Shown piece after piece: positions 19,619 through 29,730 of a stretch of DNA of 64,000 nucleotides. The stretch's first letter is position 1; every line of letters starts with the position of its first letter. Position numbers and translations under genes: made by a program. Below the pieces are notes generated by a model. That model did not search any database, had not been told where the DNA came from, and worked only from the letters and a program-made list of their open reading frames with translations. The DNA is taken from assembly GCA_023212645.1 (NCBI GenBank), contig JALBYC010000001.1:930001-994000 (forward strand), read 5' to 3'. The DNA is from Farysia itapuensis. Taxonomy: Eukaryota; Basidiomycota; Ustilaginomycetes; Ustilaginales; Ustilaginaceae.

Positions 19619-22600
19619 ATGTTCCAACCTCCATGGTCACAAGATACTTCGGCATCCGCCGGAGCCAACGACAATGACCAATTCACATCACAATCCTCCG
19701 TCTATAAGCACAAGGATGAGGCACAAGATCCCCAAACGTCTTTCCCCGGCGGACCTTCTCAATATAACCCGCATGCGTACATAGACCCTCTTGGCCAATA
19801 TCCCTCTACCCAACTGCAAGACACTCAAGTGCATAGATTTGCTGCACAAGATCAGCAGCAGACCATGGCAGACGTTGACTACGCAATACAAAACGTGGGG
19901 AACGATGCCTCGACTGGCATCGACAGTGGTCATCAGCCGCGCATATTCGCCCCATTCTCGGGGTCTGATCTAGGGCAAGCCGACAGTGCGAGTGCTCTCG
20001 CTTCATTTCCAAATATGGCCGGACATACTGATCCTACCCATTCTCAACAACCACAACATCCCAACTCTCGTTCTTTTCAAAATGAAGGTCGTCCAGATAC
20101 CCAAATCCAGGCGCCTGGCCCTAGCGGAGCAGGCAATAGCCTGGACTACACCGGCTCGCAATCTGGGTCAAGCTGGTTGGGAGCGCAACAGCAGTCGTCA
20201 CAATCAGCCTCAATTACAACTCCCGAAGGTGCTTTACAAGGAGCCAATCGACCTAGTCCGCTCAAGCTCGATCTTGCTGGTATCGACTCGGATCTGTCTG
20301 CCTACGCTTTCCAGGAGCCACATAGTCGTACTACAGAGTCGGCTGGCAGTGCCTCCACAGCCCAGCCTGCACAGGGCAGATTTACGCGCCAAGACCAATC
20401 TTCGCTCTACGAGTCAAGTCAGGCAGGCCAACCAAATTCTGGTAGTGTAAGCCTACCCTCCGAGGGCTCAGAGCAAGCAGTTCAGAGCCTGCTGCCAGCA
20501 TTCGGTACTTTGCCGACGCGACACGACCAGGCTAATGATACGAGCATAGCTCGTCGCCCGCTCTTATACTCTTCTCAACAAAGCTCCTATGGAGAGGATT
20601 ACAACCGTGCTGGCGTCGCGTCCTCGTTCAGCGGGGCTCAGGAGAATCTCGGTTCTTCTGTGTTGCCAGAATTCGATTCTGTTGGCGCATCTCGTCAGGG
20701 CGTGTCTAGGTCGTCCCAATCACCTCACATCGGTGGACATCACAGCCCGACTTCTACTCTGTCCGGGGCCTTTTCATCACGTCCGGGAAGCCGCCCAGGA
20801 AGTAGAGGCCTTCAATCAATGGCAAGCTTTACGTCCTCAGCGAGTACTGGCATCGACTCAAACAGCGACTATATCAGCGGCCGGCCGCGTTCCACCTCTG
20901 GCAGCGTCCCTCACCCGGGCTCTGTCTTGAGTCGAACAACAAGCATGCCCCAGAACGAGATGACCTTTCAATCCTCTGCCCCACATCATTTACAGCAGAG
21001 CCGCAGTGTGCAGCATTTGCCTCTTACTCAAAGTCATACCTCGGACGCAGGTAGCGCACAGTCTCACTGGTCAGATCCGTGGGGCCCAATGCGCCAACAA
21101 ATGGCGCAGATGCATAGCGCCCGTGGCTCGTTGACAGGTGCAGCATTTCAGACACCACAAATGCCCCAATTTAGCCCAACACTCACGTCGCCAGCGCGGT
21201 CACAATATTCTCCACATCCCCACTTTGGCGCACAAACGCCTCACGCGGCAGGACATTACTTGTCGCCTTCGACGGATGCATTGCAGGCGGCTTCTATGGC
21301 CCAGATCCACCATGAGGGTCTTGATATCGCCGGGTTCAACGAACAAAGGCTGTCGGCAGCCCTTGCGAGCAGCGCCTCCATCAGTTCCGGACCCAATCCC
21401 CAGCTAGCCCGTGACGATCAAGTCACCCCGACCATATTGGAGGAGGTAGAGTCAATGCAAGTCACAGACCAACAGAGACAATCACAAAGCCGAATCGATC
21501 AACCTCATCCTCAACAACTGTCAGATCAACAGTATCAAAGGGATATCTCGCAAATGCAGTATCAAGGTCACCATCAACACCCCGGGCATCAACGGCAGCG
21601 TTCACAACAACAACAACATTACCAGCATCAGCCGCAGCAGCCAGCCATGATACCACGTCGCAGTTCAGACCACTTCCAGGCATTGCAGATGAATATGGGA
21701 GTCTCCTATCGCATGCAAATGTCATACGCTCCCACCATGCGACCTAGTCTTTACCAGCAAGTATCGATGGCTGAGATGAATCAGCTGCGCCCGCATCAAG
21801 GGGTCGGGGATTGTTCCAGCTTCATTGATGGTTACATTCGGCAATACATTTCCAGTCCAAGTCGTCTTGGCCTTGGCGAACGCAATGTTCTGATTATGAC
21901 GACCAAGGTCGCGCAGAAGAGCTATGGCGCAGAGAAGCGCTTCCTGTGTCCTCCACCTCTCGTCATCTTAATCGGAAGTAGCTGGTGGAACGTTTGTGCC
22001 GCTGGGAATCGACCACCCATGTACTCCATGCAGATGTTGGACGAAGAGAGTCCGCCAACAGTTCTTACGCCACCTCGTGTCACAATCAACATCAGCGGCG
22101 AGGCAGGGGTTCAAGATGGTAGCTTGGAATGGGCGTCGAGCAGCGGCCGTCTCATTGACGTTGGCAATCCGTCTTCTGAGATGGCAATCTCGGGTCGATG
22201 CATAGGAAAGCAGCTCTACATCTCTGACTTTGACGAGAAACGACGTCATGTCGAAGCACTTGTCTCTATCTCAGTTCCTGGCTCTTCGCCAGGAGATCGC
22301 AGGCTCCTTGGCACCTTTCCCAGCAAACCAATCAAGGTCATCAGTAAGCCGAGCAAGAAGAGACAGTCGTCTCGCAACACGGAACTTTGTGTCAATCATG
22401 GTTCGGTCATCTCGCTGTTTCATCGACTAAGGTCTCAAACGGTGTCGACTCGGTATCTGTGCGTTTCCGGCGCGCCTTCATGGTTTAAAGGGTCGGACAA
22501 CCAGCCGTTTCTCAACATGAACCCTCGAGATCAGAAAGGACAAGAGCCACCCTCCTGCTTTGTTGCCAAGATGTCGAGTTGGGATCCTTTCATTGTGTAT

Positions 22601-23989
22601 CTAGTAGACCCAAACAAGCGACCCGACGAAACTCCTGCAGAACCATCGCAGCCAGCCATTAAGGGCTATCCGCCACCTCCTCCAAACGCTTTGCCAACTA
22701 CAGGACTGACGAGTTCACAGATGACAGTGCATTACAACCAGCCAATTGTTCTCCAGTGTCTGAACACTGCTGTCGTCAGCCCGGTCATGGTTATCCGCAA
22801 AGTCGAAAAAGGTACTAGCGTACTTGGAGGAGCCGCGGCAGGCCCTGGTTCGTTGGGCCGCGAAGCTTTTGGCGACCCCGTCTCTCAATTGCACAAAATT
22901 GCACTCGAGGTGCTTGAAGATCAAAGCGATGATCCCAGCAGCTCTAGCGAGTTGGGCCAGAGTGGGCCTTTCCTGGCCTGTCTCAATGAATCTGTTGGCA
23001 TGCATCGACCAGCCGAGCCTCGACGATGGGTACAAAATAGCTCGTTCAGTGTACCTTCAACGCCCACTACGCCTGTCACTCCAATGAACTTTGGCGCTGC
23101 GGAGTTTGCAGATCTTTCCCAGTCCGGTAGCATGCACGGCAATCCGTCTGTCAGTCCATCCACGCACGCTGCGGCGCAAACTCGCTACGCTCTTGGCGGT
23201 TCTCGAGCCTCCTTTGTGTCTCCGAGTTCGTCGACTTCCACAATGGTTGGATCAATAGCAGAGGCACCTCCCTCGTCAGACGGAGGAAAGGTCAAGCGCG
23301 CTCGGCGTCTGTCGTCCTTTGCCGTTGCACAAAAGGAGCGCGCGGCTGCGACAGCTGCGAGCAAGAGTCGGCGACGTGGCCAGTCCCTATCAACTGCTTC
23401 CATTCAGACCCTGGGCTTGTCCGAGGGTGAGATCATCCGTAGGACCGGATCGTACGCAAATCTTTCGAGCACGGATCCACTAGCTGTCACCGGTGCAGCC
23501 TTGGGATCCGTGTGGTCGGTTGACGTTGCCGACTCTGACATCTGGACTGTCGTAGGTACGGACATTGCAAGACACTCTTTCTACGTTCCACCACAAATTG
23601 TTGGTGGTTCTGAGCCACAAGAGAATGTTGCGGATAGCAGCATCGCGCACCTTATTACAGTACCAGCGCCATCGCAGCCCATTACACCGATTCCGCTGTT
23701 GCTCAACGTAGTCGCACCTGGACGGGACGGACGCTCGCCCATGCCACCAAATCAGCCGAGCGACCAAGGACCAGGTATGGTAACGTTGCTTGGCGAGAAT
23801 TTCCAGCCCAACCTGCTCGTTTACTTTGGAGACTGCAAAAGCTCGCACATTGAGATACGGTCAAGTCAGACCATCGTATGCGCGCCTCCGCCCTCCTTCG
23901 AGTCTGGTCTGCCACGAGGTCGAGTGCCCATCTTGCTCGTTCGTCAGGACGGCATCATCTTCCCGACCGAATTCCACTACCGGTGCTAG
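19619..23989 (+). CDS. CSL family transcription factor (RBP-J/Su(H)/Cbf11-Cbf12 type)
   Basis: A 1,456-residue single long ORF from the ATG at 19619 (MFQPPWSQD). About 710 residues of Ser/Gln/Pro-rich disorder precede the CSL core. The Rel-like N-terminal domain begins at ~730 (SFIDGYIRQYIS; ILIM-TTKVAQKSYGAEKRFLCPPP, the DNA-contact segment). The beta-trefoil follows (SKPSKKRQSSRNTELC, HRLRSQTVSTRYL; WDPFIVYLVD) with a large Ser-rich insertion, and a C-terminal IPT/TIG-like domain ends in FPTEFHYRC. Fungi lack Notch; in S. pombe the CSL proteins Cbf11/Cbf12 regulate adhesion, cell cycle and lipid genes. The start may instead lie in a short upstream exon (ATG at 19393, donor at 19413, acceptor ending 19581), which would be in frame. 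Confidence 0.93.
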   Translation: MFQPPWSQDTSASAGANDNDQFTSQSSVYKHKDEAQDPQTSFPGGPSQYNPHAYIDPLGQYPSTQLQDTQVHRFAAQDQQQTMADVDYAIQNVGNDASTGIDSGHQPRIFAPFSGSDLGQADSASALASFPNMAGHTDPTHSQQPQHPNSRSFQNEGRPDTQIQAPGPSGAGNSLDYTGSQSGSSWLGAQQQSSQSASITTPEGALQGANRPSPLKLDLAGIDSDLSAYAFQEPHSRTTESAGSASTAQPAQGRFTRQDQSSLYESSQAGQPNSGSVSLPSEGSEQAVQSLLPAFGTLPTRHDQANDTSIARRPLLYSSQQSSYGEDYNRAGVASSFSGAQENLGSSVLPEFDSVGASRQGVSRSSQSPHIGGHHSPTSTLSGAFSSRPGSRPGSRGLQSMASFTSSASTGIDSNSDYISGRPRSTSGSVPHPGSVLSRTTSMPQNEMTFQSSAPHHLQQSRSVQHLPLTQSHTSDAGSAQSHWSDPWGPMRQQMAQMHSARGSLTGAAFQTPQMPQFSPTLTSPARSQYSPHPHFGAQTPHAAGHYLSPSTDALQAASMAQIHHEGLDIAGFNEQRLSAALASSASISSGPNPQLARDDQVTPTILEEVESMQVTDQQRQSQSRIDQPHPQQLSDQQYQRDISQMQYQGHHQHPGHQRQRSQQQQHYQHQPQQPAMIPRRSSDHFQALQMNMGVSYRMQMSYAPTMRPSLYQQVSMAEMNQLRPHQGVGDCSSFIDGYIRQYISSPSRLGLGERNVLIMTTKVAQKSYGAEKRFLCPPPLVILIGSSWWNVCAAGNRPPMYSMQMLDEESPPTVLTPPRVTINISGEAGVQDGSLEWASSSGRLIDVGNPSSEMAISGRCIGKQLYISDFDEKRRHVEALVSISVPGSSPGDRRLLGTFPSKPIKVISKPSKKRQSSRNTELCVNHGSVISLFHRLRSQTVSTRYLCVSGAPSWFKGSDNQPFLNMNPRDQKGQEPPSCFVAKMSSWDPFIVYLVDPNKRPDETPAEPSQPAIKGYPPPPPNALPTTGLTSSQMTVHYNQPIVLQCLNTAVVSPVMVIRKVEKGTSVLGGAAAGPGSLGREAFGDPVSQLHKIALEVLEDQSDDPSSSSELGQSGPFLACLNESVGMHRPAEPRRWVQNSSFSVPSTPTTPVTPMNFGAAEFADLSQSGSMHGNPSVSPSTHAAAQTRYALGGSRASFVSPSSSTSTMVGSIAEAPPSSDGGKVKRARRLSSFAVAQKERAAATAASKSRRRGQSLSTASIQTLGLSEGEIIRRTGSYANLSSTDPLAVTGAALGSVWSVDVADSDIWTVVGTDIARHSFYVPPQIVGGSEPQENVADSSIAHLITVPAPSQPITPIPLLLNVVAPGRDGRSPMPPNQPSDQGPGMVTLLGENFQPNLLVYFGDCKSSHIEIRSSQTIVCAPPPSFESGLPRGRVPILLVRQDGIIFPTEFHYRC

Positions 23990-24371
23990 ACGTCTTGCTG
24001 TTTACACCTTCATCGCACGCCATTTTTGGCCCAAACCCTCTTCCTGAAATACATCCGGGCTCCTCTTCACCAGAGGCCCGATGCAGCATACCACGCATTT
24101 GTACTTTTTCACACTCATTCGCAGTCATCGATCCGTCTATACAATACAGTATCTGTTGCGCTGCTATTTTATGTCGTTTAAGCTAGAGTAAGTGAGTGTG
24201 ACTGCATGAGTCTGTGAGAGAAGGGCCCCATTGACGGCGTTTGTGAAATCTAAATTCGGCCGGCTGGATATTAACGGCGGTTAAGCCACGCTGCACTCTC
24301 TTCCGATTCGAGAACCACACTTTTGTCCATCTGTTCCGTCATCGACACAAAGATCCGGCTGGTAGCTGATC
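23990..24371. promoter_or_regulatory. Spacer between CSL gene and hydrolase-b5 gene
   Basis: About 380 nt holding the 3' UTR of the CSL gene and the promoter/leader of the next plus-strand gene. No additional gene, RNA or repeat was seen. Confidence 0.5.
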
Positions 24372-26178
24372 ATGGCAGCAGGAACTACTACTAGGAAGCT
24401 CAAAGTGCTCATGGCACATGGGTACACGAGCAACAGCTACATCTTCACCAAACGTGCTGGCGCTATTCGAAAGGCATGTCGAGGTAAGTTCAGTCGGTGA
24501 AGAGTTGTGCGAGGCCAAAGCTCACCCTGATTGAGGTACAGATGTTGCCGACTTCACTTTCATCAACGGACCTCTTCTCGTCCAGCCCATCACGGCTGCT
24601 GGCGATCTGGACGCACCAGACGGGGACGATGATAAGCCAGTAGACGAGAACACTCCGATCGAGGAGCAGCCTCGAGCATGGTGGCGTGCAGACGACGATG
24701 GAAAATACCTAGACTGGGACAAAACAGTGACCTACCTCAACGGTGTGCTTGCATCCGACGGGCCCTTTGATGCCGTCTGGGGCTTTTCGCAAGGAGGCTG
24801 CCTGGCAGGGCTCTTGGCTGCTGGCTTTGAAAACCCGTCTAACATGCCAGGTCTCAAGCTTCCACCGGGACAAGGGCCGCTTAAGTTCGCTATCGCCACA
24901 TCTGGGTTCCGCAGCAGAGACCCTGTGCACCAGAAGCTATTTGAAAAGCCGATCAAAACGCCTGTCCTTCATGTACTCGGACGGGCCGATCAAATCGTGG
25001 ATCTAGAGAGATCGCAAACGCTAGTGGATGTTTGCTCGAACTCACGAGTCGAGTTACACGATGGCGGTCATTCTCTTCCCTCGCAGTAAGTTCGAGCTCT
25101 TGAAAGTCTCAGTCACACATAGCTGACTGTTGCATTTTGTAGAGCACCATGGCGTAATTTCTTCCGAGACTTTATTGCAACGTTTGCTTCGGACCCGTAC
25201 AAGGCCAATGATGAATGGAAGTCGATCACAGGTCCTTCGGATCGATCGCGAGGCGACACTCCCGCCGGTTCTGGCACCGTAACTCCCGTACCTGTTGCGT
25301 CGTCTGAACAGGCTAACCCGTCAGGTGAGCAAGACATCGATCCGTCCAATCCCATGCGTTCTGTCCCGAAAAAGAAAGCCAACCAACCTTTTTTGGTACA
25401 TCAGAAGTGGAAAGAGGAGCAAGAACTTCGCAGACGGAAGGCAAAACAAGACTCTAGCGGATCTGATGCGGGTACTGGCAACCGCAGCAGTAGTGGCGAG
25501 GAGTCTTCGGATATTTCTGGCTTCATTCGCGTCATAATCACGCTTTTCCGCTACGCAATTATGGCCACAGCTGTTTTTATGGCTGCTGGACAATTTGTGG
25601 CGGGTGACGCTCTGTGGGGCTATCGTGGCAAGTATCTCAAACTTCGGACCTACATGCCGGTAAGTTAAGATGATTGTCGGGATTGGACGAATCCTCGTTA
25701 CTGACTTGTTATTCTTTCAGTACCGTGAACGAATCTTTTCGCTGCCAGAACTCGCAATGTACAACGGACGCGATCCGAAAAAGCCAGTATACGTGGCTAT
25801 ATTGGGAGATGTCTTTGATGTGACGGCTGGACGAAGGATCTACGGGCCAGGAGGGGGCTATTCATTCTTCAGTGGGAGAGACGCAAGTCGAGCCTATGTG
25901 ACAGGGTGCTTTCAGACTCATCTCACGTACGACGTTCGCGATTTTGACGACAAGCAAATGAGTGTAAGTTACTTATAACTCTGACCATGCAGTCGTATTG
26001 CGCACTTGACTGATCGACTTTGCAAATTGCATGACAGGAGCTTGTCGGCTGGAAATCTTTCTATGAGGACCATGCAGACTACTACAAGGTTGGAAGAGTA
26101 GTACTCCCGCCCATCGATCCTAGCGTACCGGTCCCACCCCCATGTGAACAAGCCGTCCCGCAGAAGGACGCCTCTTAG
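24372..26178 (+). CDS. FSH1-type serine hydrolase fused in frame to a membrane-anchored cytochrome b5-like domain, five exons
   Basis: Exons 24372-24483, 24542-25085, 25143-25659, 25721-25963 and 26038-26178 give 518 residues. Residues 1-240 are an FSH1/DUF341 alpha/beta hydrolase: KVLMAHGYTSN, nucleophile GFSQGG (Ser120), RADQIVD (Asp) and DGGHSLPSQAPWRNFF (His214). The frame stays open through a Ser-rich linker into NPFLVHQKWKEEQ-like basic sequence (here ANQPFLVHQKWKEEQE), a membrane segment (~345-370) and a PGRMC/Dap1-like cytochrome b5 domain (~391-495: VYVAILGDVFDVTAGRR, YGPGGGYSFFSGRDASRAYVTGCF). In most fungi these are separate proteins. A second start at the ATG at 25354 is possible but has C at -3 and no room for a promoter except coding sequence, so one fused gene is my preferred model. 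Confidence 0.75.
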
Positions 26179-27668
26179 ATGCCATCATAAACGCCACAAT
26201 TTCTCCACTTTCACGTCCATGTCGACAATAATCGGAGTCTGAGAGTGGCAGACTTGAGCCACGACAGGAACACGGCCGCAATCTGGGTCTGTATTATGCG
26301 GAACCGGGAGAAGGGTGACACTCGCTTCGTTCGATGGCACTATAGTCCCGCGTGCATGCTCGGATCTCACGCTATTGTGCTTGCCCGCCTCATCTTGTCC
26401 GATCTGGCTGACAACCCGATGCTTGATCGCCATGGAAACCCACTGCAGCCTACTGAATGCACGAAAGCGACCGACAGTCCGGGGATGGGGGTTTTTGACT
26501 CAGCGGTTCTATATGAGCACAGATTTGTGTCAACAAAGAATGTTTCAGATGGATGTGGTCCGTCGGGCGGTTTGGACGGGCAGAATGTCGGGTACAAACA
26601 ATCATGCGACGGGTCAGGGGACGCAAGAAAGTCAAAAGCTGGAAGAATATCAATTTGCGGAAATCTGATTAGCAACTAAATTTCCGGGTCTACAAACTTT
26701 GGACAAGCGGGTACCTGCCCGCAGCATTGGCGGAGTTGGACAGTTACAGACAACTTTACCTGCCTTTACCAGCCCGTCATCACCGCAGACCTGTTGCGAC
26801 AGCGCGACAGGGCTGAGGGGACTGAGTTTGTTTGATTTATGCAACCGAGACCACATGTCCGGTTCCCATCGCCACAGTGGCACGGCTCGACCACTGACCG
26901 AGACTTGGCCTCGGTCGTCATTGGCCGTTCCTCGTCAGAAAGATAGTATACCCTAAGGCAGATTTCTTGGCCCCTTGCATGATGCTGGCCTGTGATGCTG
27001 ATGAGGTACGCCAAGTAGTAGCTGTTGATCTTCGTCGAAATTGACAGTCCGCAATCGTCTTACCAGGCGAAAATACACTTGCCAAGCGTCCCGTTATCTC
27101 GAACTCCGTACAGCTCTATGTAGTGCGAGAAGCACTCTGTCCCGTCGCTGCTCACATCCCAATCATGACCTTCGTACCATCACCATACTACAAAGTTCCC
27201 GCCTCGAGTCTTCCGCTTCGTTAAGTGGTTCGCATCTGCAGCTTATTGCTCTCCCTAACTTTCGTTTTCCACCTTGGTGATCCTTTGGACACTTCGACCG
27301 CTCGCCATCAGGAACTCTTTTCCGCCTAGTTCCCTGACCCCTCGGCGAAACGACTCACAGGAAGTTTAGATCCCACGTGGACTCTGTCGGCGCTTCAACG
27401 TCCTCATCGTCCCGCCGTCGGAAGTAATTCCGCTTCCCTGCCTAGCACCGTTCTCGCTCTCTTGGCAGCGGATTTGCAACATCTGCCACTAACTTGTAAA
27501 GGCCCTTCTTCACAACCTCCATGAGCTGCTCCCTCCTTCATCCTCTATCACACGACACGCTCCGCATCATTTTTAATCCACAACGCTCTTTATTGGGGGT
27601 CAGCATACCTCTGTCAGCTTCCATTGCAATCCTTGGACAGGTGGTGTAGCCCACGTTGGTGGTACTCG
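26179..27668. promoter_or_regulatory. Long upstream region of the homeodomain gene
   Basis: About 1.5 kb with no convincing gene. The longest open frame (26245-26679, plus) starts at GTG and resembles nothing I know. From about 27170 the plus strand becomes pyrimidine-rich, as in fungal 5' leaders. Likely promoter plus leader of the homeodomain gene. No tRNA or repeat seen. Confidence 0.5.
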
Positions 27669-29627
27669 ATGAATTCTGGCGGCGCTGGGGGTACGGGCCG
27701 TCACAGCACTACCGCGTCTGTGGGAGAAAGCAGCGATGTGTCGTCTCACTGGCCAATAGGCTCAGCACAAAGAGCACGTTCGGCATCATCCCGTGATAGA
27801 CTCGCCCCGCCACATCAGCAGTACCAGCAGCCCCAACAACACCACCAATTACAACATCCTCAACCTCAGTCATCACCCTATGGTTCCCAGCTCGAAAACA
27901 GTCCTCGTCTTCCCAACTACTTCAGTAGCACGCCGCGCTCGGATATTTCCAGAAGTGTGAGCTATCCATTTTCGGTGTCTGCACCGCCGTCATCGGATGC
28001 ACCAATAGGAGCTGTCGCCGCACCATTGTCTTCCTTCTGGAGTCCCTCAGACACTCAGACTGGAATGCTGTCATCTGCGTACACTCAGTCTCCGACTGAC
28101 CAAGGTCCTCAACGCGGCTTTGAGTCCACCTATAGACAGCCTTCCCACTTTCAACAATACCAATCGTATTCCATGCAACATCAAAATTCCCAGCAGGCAC
28201 AGCACTTTCGAGCATCCCCAGACACGAACACAGATATGGGACAGCATGCTCGCTCAAACCGACTCTCCATAGCGTCTACAACAAGCAGCGGTCTTTCTTA
28301 TTACTCGCCTGTTAGCGGTCATACGACTGGTATGATACCGACAACAGAAGGGCAGGAATCAGCCTCGTATCACTTGCCTGCTATCTCAGAGCCAGCGACG
28401 TCGCACTCTATCTATGCGCAGCAATCGGTGCGACCCTCTGTTGCAGCGGCAGCCCCATATACGACCTATCCATCTTGGGAAGGGTACTCAAGCACAATGC
28501 CTCCACACTATCCAGCCCATGGCATGTCGAGTAGCACGGCTGGAGGAATGATGTCCTCTACAGGAGCATACGGTGACTCGCGGTTGTCATATCTCGTCCC
28601 GATCGAGGTCAAGCACCGTCGGAGAACAACAAAGGCCCAGTTCAAAGTTCTCGAGAGCACGTTTCAGGAAGTCACAAAGCCCAACGCAGCACTCAGAAAA
28701 TCTCTGAGCGTGCAGCTGGATATGCCACCACGATCTATCCAGATCTGGTTCCAAAACAGACGGGCAAAAGCGAAGAGTGTTTCCAAAGGCGACGTAAGCG
28801 TGGACGCCGGCTCGGACACTGCTGACCGAAGCGTTACAGACTCGAGTCCAAGCAAAGGTAAAGAATCGTTCCATTCGAGTTACGAGGGAGACCTTCAGCG
28901 CCGAAACACGAATACTTCTTCGTATTCTGAGCCTGGGCCGTCTGGAGGAAGGCTTGTTCATTCTGACGAGCGTTTATCGGAGACCAGCAGTAGTGATCAG
29001 TCGCATGTCAGTCTAGGCTACTCAAATACCCAGTCCCCACGCGTTCAAGGACATGAGGATCGATATGCAGGAGTCCAAAATCTACACAGTCACAGCAGCT
29101 ATGGAAGCAGCAGCAGTTTGGGTGTCGGTGGGGACAGAATTGCCTATCGAATGACTCCTACCAGCTCCTTGAGCTCGCTTGGCTCTATGTCTATGTACAC
29201 GGCGCCATCATCTGCTTCTGCATCCGCGTCCTCGGCGAGTCACGACAGAGCAGGATCTCAAAGCTCTTCCGGATATGGGTACAGCAGCTACAGTCACATG
29301 CATTCGCTCTCCAGTCTGGCAGCTGGCGACACATCGCCGCCCTTCAAGTCGAAAAGCGAACATCGCCGTGCGCAGTCCATCAGCCATCAAGCATCATCAG
29401 CCACTCTATCTGCTAGTAAGAGACAGCTTGAGGACGCTCAAGATAATTCTCTCGGTCTGCCTGGCGTGGCAATGGGAAGAAGACTCTCATGGTCGCCTTC
29501 GCCTGCCGTTTCTTCTGACTTGCCGCTTCCAGAAACTCAACAGTCTGCTCAAATGCTTCCGCGGTCTAGCGCGCCGGAGACAGCCAGCATTGCAGCCCCA
29601 AGCGATTGGCCTTATATCTCGAAATGA
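27669..29627 (+). CDS. Homeodomain transcription factor
   Basis: A 652-residue single ORF. The frame opens at a TTG, so the first ATG at 27669 (MNSGGAGGTGRHS) is used; an undetected upstream exon is possible. A typical 60-residue homeodomain lies at about 313-372 (KHRRRTTKAQFKVLESTF, then helix 3 RSIQIWFQNRRAKAKS; WFQNRR at ~359). It is flanked on both sides by Ser/Gln/His/Tyr-rich low-complexity sequence, with short QQ/HQ tracts near the N-terminus. The domain has standard loop length, so it is not a TALE class protein. There is no adjacent partner homeodomain gene, so this is not the b mating-type locus. It may correspond to one of the stand-alone smut homeodomain regulators, but I cannot say which. 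Confidence 0.9.
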   Translation: MNSGGAGGTGRHSTTASVGESSDVSSHWPIGSAQRARSASSRDRLAPPHQQYQQPQQHHQLQHPQPQSSPYGSQLENSPRLPNYFSSTPRSDISRSVSYPFSVSAPPSSDAPIGAVAAPLSSFWSPSDTQTGMLSSAYTQSPTDQGPQRGFESTYRQPSHFQQYQSYSMQHQNSQQAQHFRASPDTNTDMGQHARSNRLSIASTTSSGLSYYSPVSGHTTGMIPTTEGQESASYHLPAISEPATSHSIYAQQSVRPSVAAAAPYTTYPSWEGYSSTMPPHYPAHGMSSSTAGGMMSSTGAYGDSRLSYLVPIEVKHRRRTTKAQFKVLESTFQEVTKPNAALRKSLSVQLDMPPRSIQIWFQNRRAKAKSVSKGDVSVDAGSDTADRSVTDSSPSKGKESFHSSYEGDLQRRNTNTSSYSEPGPSGGRLVHSDERLSETSSSDQSHVSLGYSNTQSPRVQGHEDRYAGVQNLHSHSSYGSSSSLGVGGDRIAYRMTPTSSLSSLGSMSMYTAPSSASASASSASHDRAGSQSSSGYGYSSYSHMHSLSSLAAGDTSPPFKSKSEHRRAQSISHQASSATLSASKRQLEDAQDNSLGLPGVAMGRRLSWSPSPAVSSDLPLPETQQSAQMLPRSSAPETASIAAPSDWPYISK

Positions 29628-29730
29628 GGCAACAGACGCCATACACAGCCAGACACCTGCTCTAAGCTTTTGCAGCGAAAGCTGCTTGCAGATACGTTGT
29701 TACTGCAGTTGAATTCAACCTACAGAATGT

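Noticed and set aside
26245..26679. 144-codon plus-strand frame upstream of the homeodomain gene
   Set aside because: Begins at GTG rather than ATG, no recognisable protein, overlapping alternative frames of equal length.
27669..29627. Homeodomain gene as part of the b mating-type locus
   Set aside because: The b locus has two divergent homeodomain genes with a variable region; only one homeodomain gene is present here and its neighbours are unrelated.
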